Shown here: positions 46,591 to 58,465 of the stretch, piece by piece
Layout: each line of letters begins with the position of its first letter
How positions within the stretch are numbered: the stretch's first letter is position 1
Assembly (NCBI RefSeq): GCF_002776525.5
Contig: NC_045436.1
Span: 157,292,666-157,356,665, forward strand
Length of the DNA stretch: 64,000 nucleotides
Direction: 5' to 3'
From: Piliocolobus tephrosceles
Taxonomy: Eukaryota > Chordata > Mammalia > Primates > Cercopithecidae
Made by a program: the position numbers and the translations under genes
The notes under the pieces: model-generated
The model's input: the letters and a program-made list of their open reading frames with translations, nothing else
What the model was told of the DNA's origin: nothing
Database searches by the model: none

Positions 46591-48149
46591 ACATACAAAA
46601 ACTTAGCCCACTGCTTGCTTTTCAAGATTTCAGGAAATTGCCTATTTAGGTATGAAAACAGTGCCCAGTAAAGCAAAAGTAATTGGTCACCATCTTTCTC
46701 CTAAAAATGTGCCCTTTTTTAGATAACTTACACCCTTTCCCAGTAAAGGAGTGAAAAGTGGCTGAGAGTGTGCAAAGGATAGACACACCATTTGCAGGTG
46801 AGCTAAGGAATTGTGTGCACAGTGAGACCAGCTTCCGCTTCATGATACCTCGGGGGACTACTGGAATTTAGACATATTCAAGGGGGCACTTGGTTAAGAA
46901 ATATTTAATAAGGTTGTACAATGTACCAGAAACTGTGGGAAGCTAGATAATGTGCCCCAGAGCAGAATTCCACAGAACCTAACATCACATTTTAATAAAT
47001 ATCTCCACAGTCTCTTCTGCTTCAGTGTGAGTTTTTGCAATGTGAATAAGCTCCCATGTGCTTGATAAATAGGGGGCTGATGTTAGCGTAATGGACAAGT
47101 CATATTAGCTCAAATGTGATTTTTCCCAGCCAGTTAATTTTTGTGTAATATCAGCTGAGCCCAGCAAGCCATTGAGGAAAACAAGCCTATACCTCGTGCC
47201 CATTCTTCTCCTGTGGCTACAATTGACCACCTGTTCTGTTTGGGGAGTCGTTTTCCTGATTTGCCTGCATTTTGACCTTGTCCCCATGACTCAGCAACCT
47301 CAGCTCTTCTTGAATCTGTTTTGTCAAGCTGCTTTTCCCTTTTCTTTTCAAGGCAAAGTCCTGTACTTTTCAGAGTGGTTTGTTTGTTTGTTTCTATAGG
47401 ATTTAGTGTGTTTTCTTTATGCTAGTATTTTGATATGGATTGCAATTGTTTCACTATCATTTTGTTTATATCAGGTTGGGAGTCACCTATAAAAATCCTA
47501 TTAACATTTTCCCCAAAAGCCCTATTTTTATGCACATTTTCTCATAATGCTTTTAAAAGCCACATTATAGAAGAATTTTTGTTACTAACTTCCATAAAAG
47601 CCAGAGAAATGGAGGTTACACTTGAACCTTAGGAAACTTTCTCTAAGATTTGTACTCTGAGTTCTAACAACACCAGTGACAATCACTGTAACAGCCCATC
47701 CCTTCTACTGGAAAATTTCTTCCTGGATACCAGAGTTCAGTGTACCATCTATGTGGTCCCCAAAACCCCTTTGATTTGTAACACAACAGTGATCTCATGT
47801 TAATCTAATTTCTCATTGATTTCTCAATGTCAAACACAGATTCTGTCTATAATAATTAAAGTGGTAATGGTTTATCATTATTTTGCACAGCATTTACCCT
47901 ATTGTCTGATACATTACAGGGTATCAAAAAGCAGTTCCTGAATGACAGAATGAATTCATGTTCCACAGTGTGCACATATCAGAGGGGAACCAGAAAATTC
48001 ATCAAGAGAGTCTGTGCCCACAGTTATCATAAGCACATCGTCATCAATATCCAAATTCAATAGGTAATTGCAGCTTATATTTTTTAGCTTTTGTAGCCTA
48101 CCCAAATCCCATCATTTCCAGGGGTCCTATTCTATTTTAGATCAATCAT
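46591..48149. other. Mostly unassigned stretch
   Basis: No gene recognised. The frames at 46646-46843 (minus), 47172-47399 and 47435-47632 lack domains. A possible L2/MIR 3' end is listed separately at 47820-47965. Confidence 0.5.
47820..47965 (+). mobile_element. Possible L2/MIR 3' end
   Basis: 'ctattgtctgatacattaca' and 'cctgaatgacagaatgaatt' faintly resemble the L2/MIR terminus that ends in AATGAAT. Weak. Confidence 0.3.
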
Positions 48150-48280
48150 TCTTAAGGTAAGTTTTATTGCCAGTGTTACAGGTGGTAAAATATAAGAACC
48201 AGAGGGTTAAAGCAGTTTGACTACAGTGACACAGGTATTTCAGGTTCCACGGCCTTTACAATGCACGTGTTCTCTTTCCT
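48150..48280 (-). mobile_element. MIR element
   Basis: 'caggtggtaaaatataagaa', 'ggttaaagcagtttgactac' and 'gtgacacaggtatttcaggt' give the reverse MIR order around the core. Confidence 0.55.
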
Positions 48281-48827
48281 AGCCAGATTGGCCCTGAATT
48301 ACTACAATTATTCCCAGAGATTCCTGCTTAGTAAGGCTCATGAAAGGATTATTTAGTACACAAGGTTTTTGATTCCTGACACATTATCCTTTGTGTTCCT
48401 GTGGGCTAAGTAGATGAGGAATTAACATGTTTTGTATGGATTAATACTTTCATTTAATCTCTCTGTGGAGTCGGTTTTACAGCATTGTGTGATGTTTTGT
48501 GCATGCTGATTTGAAGAGGCAGGAAAGAGAATGCTTATTTGTTGACATTTTGGTTTTAGTAAATAAAGTGACCTTTAGCTTTCAGTCACACACTTGAATT
48601 TAAGTAAAGATAAATGAAAATCTGGAAACCCCGGCTAAAAATCATGTTTAGAATGAGATGTGTGTTGTGCACAGAGGAAAATATTTATTACTCCTTCCAT
48701 CATGGCTGTTTTCCTCTAAAATAGCCAGATATTCATGAAGGAAAGATTAGACAAATAAATCCAAATCAGTTTTATTTTTCTTTACTAAGGCATTGATAAT
48801 ATGATTTTCTTAAAAGGCTACAATGTA
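48281..48827. other. Unassigned stretch
   Basis: No family recognised. Confidence 0.5.
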
Positions 48828-49117
48828 GGCTGGTGCTGTGGCTCACACTTGTAATCCCAGCACTTTGAGAGGCCGAGGTGGGTGGATCACTTAAGGTCAG
48901 GAGTTCAAGACCCTCCTGGCCAACATGGTGAAACCCTGTCTCTACTTGAAGCACAAAAATTAGCTGAGTGTGGTCATGGGCACCTGTAATCCCAGCTACT
49001 TAGGAGGCTGAGGCAGGAGAATCACTTGAACCCAGGAGGCGGAGGTTGCAGTGAGCCGAGATCGCGCCATTGCACTCCAGCCTGGGCGATAAGAGCAAAA
49101 CTCTGTCTCAAAAACAA
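48828..49117 (+). mobile_element. AluS-like element
   Basis: Plus-strand Alu, 'ggctggtgctgtggctcaca' to 'aaactctgtctcaaaaacaa', with both arms. Flanks beginning 'aaaggctac' (48813) and 'aaagactaa' (49118) agree at 12 of 15 positions and look like a decayed target-site duplication. Confidence 0.95.
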
Positions 49118-49132
49118 AAAGACTAAGATGTA

Positions 49133-50187
49133 AATCATCATAGCCCCTGGCATCACACCTTCTTGCATTTCTTCCAGAAAGATTTATTTAGTGTATGTTA
49201 TGGTACAGGTACTGTACTAACTGATGGAGCTATGTAGGAGAATTAAAAACAGGGTAAGAATCTATGCTTTTAAAGAAAGAAGGGTTCTGTATATCCTTTT
49301 CTCATCTACATTTTGAGTGCACACCCACTGTGCAGATAGAAGTAAATCCGCAGACACAGATTCAGTCTTTGTGTATATAAACATGAACTGGACGTTTTTT
49401 TTGCTGTCAGAGAAGTTTTGGGAATGAGCCAAGTACAAATTATTTTACAGCAAGCCAGTGAACTGTCAAAATAAATTCAAATATCTATCTCTCCTTACCT
49501 CAACCTACGTTACACACATATGCCTATTTTGGTTTACCTTCTTCTTCCTATGTTTAGGTTTATATAACACCTTCTGCAGAGACATTTCATAGTGCTGCCA
49601 GGTTCCCTGCTGATCAGTCTCTTCCCACTGCTTTACTTCCTGTCGGCAGTTCCAGTCCCTCTCCAGGAATGTCTGAACCACCATCCTCCTTTAACCGGAT
49701 GCAGCTATAATGATACTGACCTCAGCAGAGAGGTGATACATGAAGGTCACACGTTCCTATACCTCCGTCTCATAATAGTACACCACTAATATATGACTGA
49801 TGTGTGTGGATAGCAGAAAGACCATAACAGACACATAGAGAGAGGAAGAGCTGAGGCTAGACCTAGCACTACTTTTTAATAAAATTTTCTGCTATATTAT
49901 GAAGGAATGACTGATATGTGGGGGTAGCGGGAAGAAAAAAAAACACAGAAAGGAAGATAGAGAGTTGGCACTCCTATAGTCCATTATATTGCAAATTCTC
50001 CCATCCCCTGCCCCCTCTTTTGAGCACCTTACCCTCTATGCACAGAACCTGGTATCCCTTTAGGATCTCAACCACTTCCTTGCCTGGACAATGGCACATA
50101 CTAATTCGCAGAGCACAGTGTCTGGTTTCTGAGAAATTCTTCTTGAATATCTGAAAGGGTTTTAACAGAACAGTCCAAGAGTGGGTC
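49133..50187. other. Unassigned stretch with a diverged local duplication
   Basis: No family recognised. 'atgactgatgtgtgtggata' at 49793 and 'atgactgatatgtgggggta' at 49907 are related over about 28 bases or more, offset 114. Confidence 0.5.
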
Positions 50188-50737
50188 TCTGATGGCTATT
50201 TGGCGTGTTCAACTCCACTGGGTCACAGGGCACCCAGACATTTGGCCAAATATTATCTTGAGTTAGTGTGAGGGTATTCCCGGTTGAGTTATCCTTTGAA
50301 TCAGTATACAGCGCAATCCAGATTGCCCCTCCCAATGTGGCTAGGGCTCATCAAATCAATTGAAGGCCTGAATAGAACAAAAAGGCTGCATGAGAGGAAA
50401 TCCTTTCTGCCTGACTGCTTTGCTGAACGTTGGCCTTTTCTGGCCTTCTAACTTGGACTGAAACATGTACTCTTCTCGGGTCCTGAACCTGGTGCTTTTC
50501 AGACTTGAACTTAACCATAGGCTCTCCTGGTTCTCAACCCTTCAGATTTGGACTGGAACTACACACCAGCTCTCATGGCTCATCAGCTTGCTAACTTCAG
50601 ACTGAAAGAGAGCGAGAGGGAGAGACTCAGAGAAAGAGAAAACCAATAAGAGATATATATGTACACATACATGCACACACACACACACATACACACACAC
50701 ACGATGATTCTGTTTCTCTGGAGAACACTCACTAAAT
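50188..50737 (+). mobile_element. MLT2-type solo LTR (ERVL)
   Basis: The order fits MLT2 LTRs: 'ctgatggctatttggcgtgt', 'gtgagggtattcccggttga', 'attgcccctcccaatgtggc', 'atcaattgaaggcctgaata', 'agaacaaaaaggctgcatga', a duplicated 'ggactggaactacacaccag' region, and the 3' end 'gattctgtttctctggagaa'. The (TATA)n usually found near the 3' end has become a TA/CA microsatellite. No internal ERVL sequence adjoins it. Confidence 0.8.
50606..50702. repeat. GA-rich then (TA)/(CA)n compound repeat
   Basis: Sits inside the MLT2 LTR. GA-rich run at 50606-50640, then TATATG and pure CA blocks to 50702. Confidence 0.92.
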
Positions 50738-52070
50738 TAGGTCCAGTCATATGTAAGTCTTGTGGCCAGAGCGAAATGAATGTATGTTTCTTTATTGTTT
50801 TTTTCCTAGTAACTTTTGGTTTATTGTGCAAAGCATGACTGCAAACACTCATACACACTCTCATTCTCATTTACATATACTCTCCAAATATCCTGTGAAA
50901 CCATAGAAAAAAGAGAACCGTTTTCCCATAGGTCACATAATTCACAGGCATTACCACAGTCCACAAATTGAGTACATATTTCACATTACCATGCAGAGTC
51001 ATTTAAATTCTTTTCCTTGTCTTTCTTTTCTACACTAATTTTTGAGGCCAGCCTGTGCAGTAAAAATAATTCTTATAGATTTTAAATTTTATTTGCAGTT
51101 AGTTTTCAAAAAAATGAATGCCATCAACAACCCCCTGGTATATCAAAACCCTGTCCTTAACTCTGCATAAATAGAGTAGAAGCTTTGAAATTTAAAGTTT
51201 TTCGTATTATTTTTTCTTTTTGGACATCTAATTTGAATTCCTGGGCATTTGTGCTTTTTCTCCCAGAATACTCTGTATGTGGAAGAGGAGCACTGCAATA
51301 AGGATTTGTTTTGCCCATTGCAGAGATAATTCTCACAGCTCCCAGCATCCCAGAGCTTCATGAGAGATGTCCCCTTACACTCAGGCTTGTGAATCTCATT
51401 CATAGGTGGATGCCACCTGGCATTACAAATGCCACGACTCCCTCATTATGATCCTATAAGCACATTGGGAGTAGGGGTTTGGTCTGTTTTGTTCTTTGTG
51501 TTATGCCCCAGCTCTTAAATCACTACCTGCATAGTTGGTTCCCAATATGTAGGATCAAAGGCATTGCAATATTTCATGCTTCCAAAACACACTTGTTGGG
51601 GTGTACTGGTGCCAGCAACTGTGAAAAAGAAAGCTAAGTGGAGTGTACAAGAGAGAATGCCAAGATAAATGTAGCAGACCTAAAGTCTAATGAGTTACAG
51701 ACATAGAAGGAACATGCTAAGTGGTAGCTACAGGGAAGGAAACAATATAGAGGGTCATCTATGGCCCGGCATCGTTTTCTGTTTTAAGTTTATTGTATTT
51801 GAATGGCACATTGCATTGTCTTTCTCAGACCTTCCTCTGTTTACGCACAGTTAAGCAACAAGACAAAACATTTTATCTTATTTCCATTGAAAATTGTGAG
51901 TTCTAAAGTTTCTAACGAACAAAAGCATAAAAATTGAATTATAGAAGAAATAGATACCCCTGTAGCAGTATTACAATTATTTCAGAGTGATTTTTTTTTA
52001 AGGATAGATTTTTAAATGTAACCATACCAATTGTGTCATATTGTTATTAGCCTGCTTGGTATTCATCTGA
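50738..52070. other. Unassigned stretch
   Basis: No repeat family named. The minus-strand frame 51143-51403 (86 codons, seven cysteines) is not explained by a repeat I know but shows no domain I recognise. Confidence 0.45.
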
Positions 52071-52080
52071 AAATATTATT

Positions 52081-52374
52081 ATTTTATTTTTCTTTTTAGG
52101 GACGGAGTCTTGCTCTTGTCACCCAGGCGGGAGTACAGTGTGGCACATCTTGGCTCACTGCCTCCACCTTCCAGGTTCAAGCGATTCTCCTGTCTCAACC
52201 TCCCGAGTAGCTGGGATTACAGGCACCCGCCACCATGCCTGGCTAATTTGTGTATTTTTAGTAGAGATGGGGTTTTGACATGTTGGTGAGGCTGGTCTCC
52301 AACTCCTGACCTTGTTCACCCGCCTCGGCCTCCCAAAGTGCTGGGATTACAGGCATGAGCCACCGTGCCCAGTC
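52081..52374 (-). mobile_element. AluS-like element with intact boundaries
   Basis: Minus-strand Alu, tail at 52081 to 'accgtgcccagtc'. The exact 10-base duplication 'aaatattatt' lies at 52071-52080 and 52375-52384. Confidence 0.95.
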
Positions 52375-52384
52375 AAATATTATT

Positions 52385-52840
52385 TTTTAATGGTCTGAAA
52401 TGTCAGTTCAGCTATTTTGAGACATTTATTATAATGCTGGCTTACTCTCAGGTTCTGTAAAATCAGCTGCTGAAACTACGTATTGTTAAAATGAAAAGAT
52501 TTAAATATAATAAACTCGATGACAGAAAAACATGGTAAATATTTTCCAAAGTTATATATTACATCCCAGGACTGACTAGTAAAATTAGAGTCATTGGAAT
52601 TTACAACTTTACTTCTGATAAATATTAGTGAGTTCAAAAAGCCATTGAATGGGGAATCTGAGGGAAGTAAAGCATCAAATATTAAGTCCCACGTGAAATA
52701 AAACTTTAAAGACTTAAAGTATTCTGTATTCAAGTCAATATGTCTTCATCCTGTCAAATAGTGCAACAGTAACAAAAAAGCGATTAATATTTACACAGCA
52801 TCTCTATTGTGTCAAGCCACAGAATAAGACCTCTATTCCT
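52385..52840. other. Unassigned stretch
   Basis: No family recognised. An 85-codon minus-strand frame (52476-52733) has no domain. Confidence 0.5.
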
Positions 52841-52863
52841 AAAAAAAAAAAAAAAAAAAAAAA
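52841..52863. repeat. A tract (23 A)
   Basis: Pure A run, followed by a doubled 'agaattatat' phrase. Confidence 0.95.
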
Positions 52864-52929
52864 GAATTATATAAAGAATTATATGCTAATAAAAGTGATC
52901 AAATTTTTAAACTTTAAATTTATAAGGAG

Positions 52930-53045
52930 TTTACTCCTCACCTGCCTATTTAACAAATGAAGCTATAGTGAGAAGCTTATGGTGGTTAGGTAACTACACA
53001 AGGCCAGTAAATGTCAGAACTTGGGCTACAATTCGTTAGGTGTCA
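52930..53045 (-). mobile_element. MIR element
   Basis: 'ttaacaaatgaagctatagt', 'ggttaggtaactacacaagg' and 'ccagtaaatgtcagaacttg' follow the reverse MIR core. Confidence 0.65.
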
Positions 53046-54487
53046 ACTTTGTTATCCATGAAGTAATATTGCCTCTCACAGAGGGAAATGGGGAGAAAAG
53101 AGGAGGAAGGAGTAGAAAGAGCAAGTGTAGAGTGAATACATGGCTCTGAGGGATATTTGTGGGTTCTCTCAGTTTAGACAGCAATTTATACGTAAGGCAT
53201 GTATGTCTTCCTGCAGTCTCCAGCTGGAGTATCTTAGCTTTAAATTGGCTTCTACCTTTTGCTCACCAACCTGGACATTTGTGCAAATTTACAATGACTC
53301 TCTTTGCTGTCCCCCTCTTTGGTTTTGGACATCGATGTTTCACAAATAACCACACGCCTCATTATAACACAGCAATCTCAGCACACTCTTACCTTCTTGT
53401 CCCACCTTCCAGAACTTTGCCCCAGGACTCAGTTCCAGGACTTCCTGGGCACCTGAAATGAGAGTTTGAGGACATTTTATCATTAGAAAATTCATTGCCA
53501 TACATTTTTTTTTAAAACTCATCAAACAGATATCAGCCTTAATTCTTGATTCTGTCAGATACATACACTAACAGCCGGACAAATGAAGGAAAACAAAGTT
53601 TAAAAAAAAAAAAAGAAGTAGTTATCAATGCATCAGAAGAGTGTGGAATAGCCTCTTTTTTTCTAGGCTTATTATTCATTTTCACTTAAGTGTTACAGCT
53701 GTGAGTGAAGAGTAGCCAGCCTTTTTTAATCAATCAAAAATCTTTTTTGGTTCACTGTGCTAAAAGAAAGAGAGTTGGCACTGCCATTTTATTTTGTTTT
53801 TCACTTGTCCATCAATTCTTTTCAGACTCCTTGGGGTAAGTAAAATACAGGTTTGTCAACCCTGTGGAGTATCCGATATGGGATTAAATTTACCTGCTGC
53901 TTTAAATTGCCTCAATCCAGGACATTTATGCAATCATTTCCCTTGATTATTGAATTATGTTCGCAATTTTCAACACTTAAAAGATAATATCCAAGAAGAA
54001 TTTAATATAAAAAGAGAAACACATTGGTTTGTAACAGAGGGAAATTTTATTAAGTTTTTTTGTACTTCTCCAATGTTTCATTTCCAAAGATTTAGTTAGA
54101 GTAGAGCACATAGTATATTGCTATCAGGAGTTAATAGACAATATTCAGCAAACAAGCACACTGCCTTTATAAACAAGTATTCCTCTGAAGGAGTGGTTTG
54201 AGATACAGAGTTTCAGATCTCTGATGATAGAGAGAGTTGTGTTTTTGATACAAAAGCATTAACTCAATAATTCTAGCATTTGTAGTATGGACTACATTAT
54301 AATCCAACCTGGTTCTCTGGGACTCATTATGAATTTTTTGGGCCCAGCATTTTTGTATTTGTGTGATCTTTCTTCCAATAAATAGATACACTTCTAAAGC
54401 TGAGTTGCATTATTGTTTTGGTATAAAGATGAATGGAATCCAGTCTAATTGTGTTTCTTTATTTTTCTGATATTATTATTATTACTA
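53046..54487. other. Unassigned stretch
   Basis: No repeat family recognised. Overlapping open frames at 53140-53349 and 53159-53461 (69 and 100 codons) have no recognisable domain. Confidence 0.5.
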
Positions 54488-54785
54488 TTTTTTTTTTTTT
54501 TTTCAGAGAGTGAGTCTCACCCTGTTGCCCAGGCTGGAGTGCAGTGGGGCAGTCATAGCTCACTGTAACCTCAAACTCCTGGCTCAAGTGATCCTCCCAC
54601 ATCAGCCTTCTGAGTAGCTAGGACTACAGGTGTGTATCACCATATGTGGTTAATTTTTTAAAGATTTTTTAAAGTGGGGGAGTTTGCCATGTTGCTCAGG
54701 CTGGTGCTGAACTCTTGCCCTCAAGTGATCCTTCTGCCTTAGCTTTCTAAAGTATGAAGATTACAAGGCCCCCATAACCGGTGCT
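54488..54785 (-). mobile_element. AluJ-like element
   Basis: Diverged minus-strand Alu: 'gttgcccaggctggagtgca', 'tcatagctcactgtaacctc' and 'gttgctcaggctggtgctga'. 'Tcaaactcctggctcaagtg' is typical AluJ wording. Confidence 0.92.
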
Positions 54786-55269
54786 GGTTTTACAGTAAAT
54801 AAGAGCATTTGTTTGCACCCTAATATAGCCACAGGCCCTAAAATGCTACAGCTGCAGGGCCTGAAACGTAAGTAAATTTTGTTGACCCTGCTAAAGTTCA
54901 AGGTGAGTGACTATACATATAGCATGATTTCAAGATCTGTTTCAGATTCAAATTTTCCAAAACCACATAACTTACTGCAGTTCTATGCTTCCTCGGTCAT
55001 TGACCTAAGATGTCTACTTTTTGTATTGTTCATTTGGTAAAAGATCTGTGGTTGCTATGGACTTTATGAAGACATATTTTATCCTGAGGTGACAGAGGTT
55101 ATCAAGATAAATTTGTTTTTGTCTATGGAGTTCTCAAAAGTTAAATTTTCAGATTATCTAACTGGGATTGTGATAGGAATAGGGTGTCTGATATCATAGG
55201 TTGGTATTAAAGGAGTTGTACAGAGGCTCTGAAAGACTGGAAATAGAGAGTTCTCCCATCTGGTTCCAA
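54786..55269. other. Unassigned stretch
   Basis: No family recognised. Confidence 0.5.
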
Positions 55270-55537
55270 AACTTGCTCTATCCACAGACATTCTTTACTA
55301 AGTTAATGCCAGCAATTTCATTCTAGGTGCACAGGACAAAACCCTGAGACATCTTTGGTTCCCTATTTTTTCTCATGTCTTCTATTAAATCACATTGTCT
55401 CTACTCTCAATAAAGATTCATTTCTCTCCACATCCCATTGCTATTACTCTTGTCTAAACAATTATCACCTGTCTGAAATATTGCAATAACCACAGTTGGT
55501 CTCTGTGTTTGTATCCTTGCCACTCTTGTAATCCTTC

Positions 55538-55908
55538 TATATTAGTCCACTTTCATACTATATAAAGAAGTGCTTGAGACTGGGTAATTTATAAAGGAAA
55601 GTGGTTTAATTAACTCACAGTCCAGCATGGCTGGGGAGGATTCAGGAAACTTACAATCATGGAAGAAGGCAAAGGGGACACAAGGCACCTTCTTCCCAAG
55701 GTGGCAGAAAGGAGAAGTGCTGAGCAAAGTGAAAAGAGTCCCTTATAAAACCATCAGATCTCATGAGAACTCACTTATTATCATGAGAGAAGAGAAACTG
55801 CCCCCACGATCCAATTACCTTCACCTGGTCTTTCCTTTGACACATGGGGATTATGGGATTACAATTCAAAATGAGATTTGGGTGGAACCACAAAGCCTAA
55901 CCATACCA
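55538..55908 (-). mobile_element. MaLR 3' LTR (MST-type)
   Basis: 'tatattagtccactttcata', 'gagactgggtaatttataaa', 'attcaggaaacttacaatca', 'ccatcagatctcatgagaac' and 'atgagatttgggtggaacca', ending 'ctaaccatacca'. Because the element is on the minus strand, this is its downstream LTR. About 371 bases. Confidence 0.92.
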
Positions 55909-57512
55909 TTCCACCCCTGGCCCTTCCAAAATCTCATGTACCTTTCACATTTCAAAACCAAGCATACATTCCCAACAGTCTCCAAAGTCTTAACTCATTC
56001 CAGCATTAACCCAAAAGTCCAAGTTTAAAATTGCATCTTAGACAAGGCAAGTGCCTTCCACCTATGAGCCTGTAAAAGCAAAAACAAATGAGATACTTCC
56101 CAGATACAAGAGTAGTACAGGATGAAATAAATGTTCCCATTTCAAAGGAGATAAATTGGCCAGAACAAAGGGGCTGTAGGCTCCATTTTTACCCAAAATC
56201 CAGTGGGACAATCAAATCTTAAAGCTCCAAAATGATCTCCTTTGACTCCATGTCTCACATCCAGGTCATACTGATGTAAGAGGTGGGTTCCTGTGGTTTT
56301 GGGTAGCACTGCACTGTGGCTTTGTAGGGTATAGCTCCATTCCCGACTGCTTACATGGACTGCTATTGAGTGTCTGTAGCTTTTCCAGGGACACAGTGCA
56401 AACTTCAAAGGATCTACCATTCTGGGGTCTGGAAGACAGTGGCCATCTTCTCACAGCTTCACTAGGTAGTGCCCCTGTGGGGACTTCTTTTGGTGGCTCT
56501 GACCCCACACACCTCTTTCACACTGACAGAACCCTAGTAGAGGTTCTCCATGAGGGCTCCACTCCTGCAGCAAACTTCTGCCTGAACATCCAGGCATTTC
56601 CATGCAACCTCCAAAATCTTAATGAAGGTTTCCAAACCTCAATTCTTGACTTCTGTGCACCCTTAGGCCCAATATCACATGTAAGCTGCCAAGGCTTGGG
56701 GCTTCATTCTCTGAAGCAATTGCCTGAGCTGTACATTGGCCCATTTTAGCCAAGGCAGGGATGCAGGTTAGCAAGTCCTGAGTCTGCACAAAGCAGCAAG
56801 ACCCTGGGCCAAGCCCAGAAAACCATTTTTCTCTCCTACACCTCAGGACCTGTGATGGGAAGGGCTGCTGTGAAGACCTCTGGCATGCCCTGGAGACATT
56901 TTCTCCATTGTCTTGACAATTAACATTTCGTTCTTGGTTACTTATGCAAAATTTTGACTTGAATTTCTCCTCAGAAAATGGGTTTTTCTTTTCTATTACA
57001 TTGTCAGGCTACATATTTTTCAAACTTTTATGCTCTGCTTTTCCTTTTAAACATAAGTTCCAAGTCCAAATCATTTCTTTGTGAATGCATAAAACTGAAT
57101 GATTTTAAGAGCACCCAAGTGGCATCTTGAAGGCTTTGCTGCTTAGACATTTCTTTCGTGAGATACCCTAAGTCATCTCTCTCAAGTGTAATGTCCCACA
57201 GATGTCTAGGGCAGTGGCAAAGTGCCACCAGTCTTTTTGTGAAAGCATAGCAAGAGTCACCTTTATTCCAGTTTCCAACAAGTTTCTCACTTCCATTCCA
57301 GACCAGCTCAGCTTGGACTTCATTGTCCTTTGGCATTTTTGTCAAAGCCATTCAACAAGTCTCTAGGAAGTTCTAAACTTTATCACATGTTCCTATGTCA
57401 TTCTGAGCTCTCCAAACTGTTTCAATCTCTGCCTATTACCCAGTTCCAAATTTGCTTCCTCACTTTCGAGTGTCTTTATAGCAGCACCCCACTCTCGGCA
57501 GTACTAATTTAC
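55909..57512 (-). mobile_element. MaLR internal region, complete
   Basis: Internal sequence between two LTRs, about 1.6 kb, the usual size for MST/THE1. It shares blocks with both halves of the inverted pair at 31-33.5 kb: 'tgactccatgtctcacatcc', 'catgccctggagacattttc', 'agatgtctagggcagtggca' and 'cagttccaaatttgcttcct'. The family is non-autonomous and encodes no working protein. The open frames here (55627-56028, 56366-56749 plus; 57028-57351 minus) are incidental. Confidence 0.88.
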
Positions 57513-57890
57513 TGTATTGTTCTGATTTCACATAACTATAAGAAAGTGCCTGAGACTGGTAAGTTATAAAAGAAGGAGGTTTAATTGCCTCACAGTTCAG
57601 CATGGCTAGGGAGGCCTCAGGAAAATTACAATTGTGGCGGAAGGTGAAGGGGAAGCAAGACACTTCCTTCACAAGGTGGAAGGAAGGAGAAGTACTGAGT
57701 GAAGGGGGAAGACCCCCTTGCAAAACCATCAGATCTTGTGACAACTCACCCACTATCACAAGAACAACATGGGGAAAACCACCTCCATGATCCAATTACC
57801 TCCACCTGGTCTCTCCCTTGATATGTGGGCATTATGGAGATTATAATTCAAAATGAGATTTGGGGTGGTGGCACAAATCCTAACCAATCA
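57513..57890 (-). mobile_element. MaLR 5' LTR (MST-type)
   Basis: 'tgtattgttctgatttcaca', 'tgcctgagactggtaagtta', 'gcctcaggaaaattacaatt', 'ttcaaaatgagatttggggt', ending 'aaccaatca'. Its partner is 55538-55908. The five bases outside the pair are identical: 'ccttc' at 55533-55537 and 57891-57895. The LTR pair could date the insertion by divergence. Confidence 0.92.
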
Positions 57891-58465
57891 CCTTCCAAAC
57901 ACAGGGGCCAAAATGATGCTGTTAAACCTATTATTAGATGTCATCCACCTGCTTCACACCCTTTGCTGCTCACCTCTTTTCTCACAGAGTAAAAGCCAAA
58001 GTCTTTGCTGGATTTATGCAGCTCTATATAATCTGGCTCTTCATTTCCTTCTTATGTCATCTCCTATTTCTCTCCTACATAATGACTACCTGGTAGACCT
58101 ATAAAGCTCCTGGAATCTACTGGGCACTCACTGCCTCAGGAACTCTGCACTGATACTCTCTCATATTCCTTTTTTGGTTGATCCTTTCTCTCCTTTAATC
58201 CATACCATATTTCTGTCATTTTCTCCATGAGACTAACAGTGTCCACTGCTTCTAATCTCTACCATAGACTCTACCTTAACTCTCTTCCCAGATCTATTTT
58301 ACCATGTAATTTTAACCTTTCAACATAGCATTTTATTTTCTACCATTTATTGATTACTATCTGTCTTCCCAGAGACAAAGATTATTTATTGTCCGTTTTT
58401 ATCTCTGGTGTGCTTATAAACCCTAGGACAATTCTTGACAAATAATCATCACCTGGCATCTCCAA

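Larger units (their letters stand above)
55270..58465 (+). mobile_element. L2 LINE split by a MaLR element
   Basis: Two pieces, 55270-55537 and 57891-58465. The left piece has 'catttctctccacatcccat', 'ttgtctaaacaattatcacc' and 'ttgcaataaccacagttggt'. The right piece resumes with 'ccaaaatgatgctgttaaac', 'aaaagccaaagtctttgctg', 'tctatataatctggctcttc' and 'cttcccagagacaaagatta'. These are consecutive parts of the L2 3' half, so the MaLR between them inserted into an existing L2. Diverged, no open frame. Confidence 0.7.

Noticed and set aside
53159..53461. 100-codon open frame in unassigned DNA
   Set aside because: It overlaps another frame of similar size in a different phase, with no domain, splice signal pattern or codon bias to favour either.
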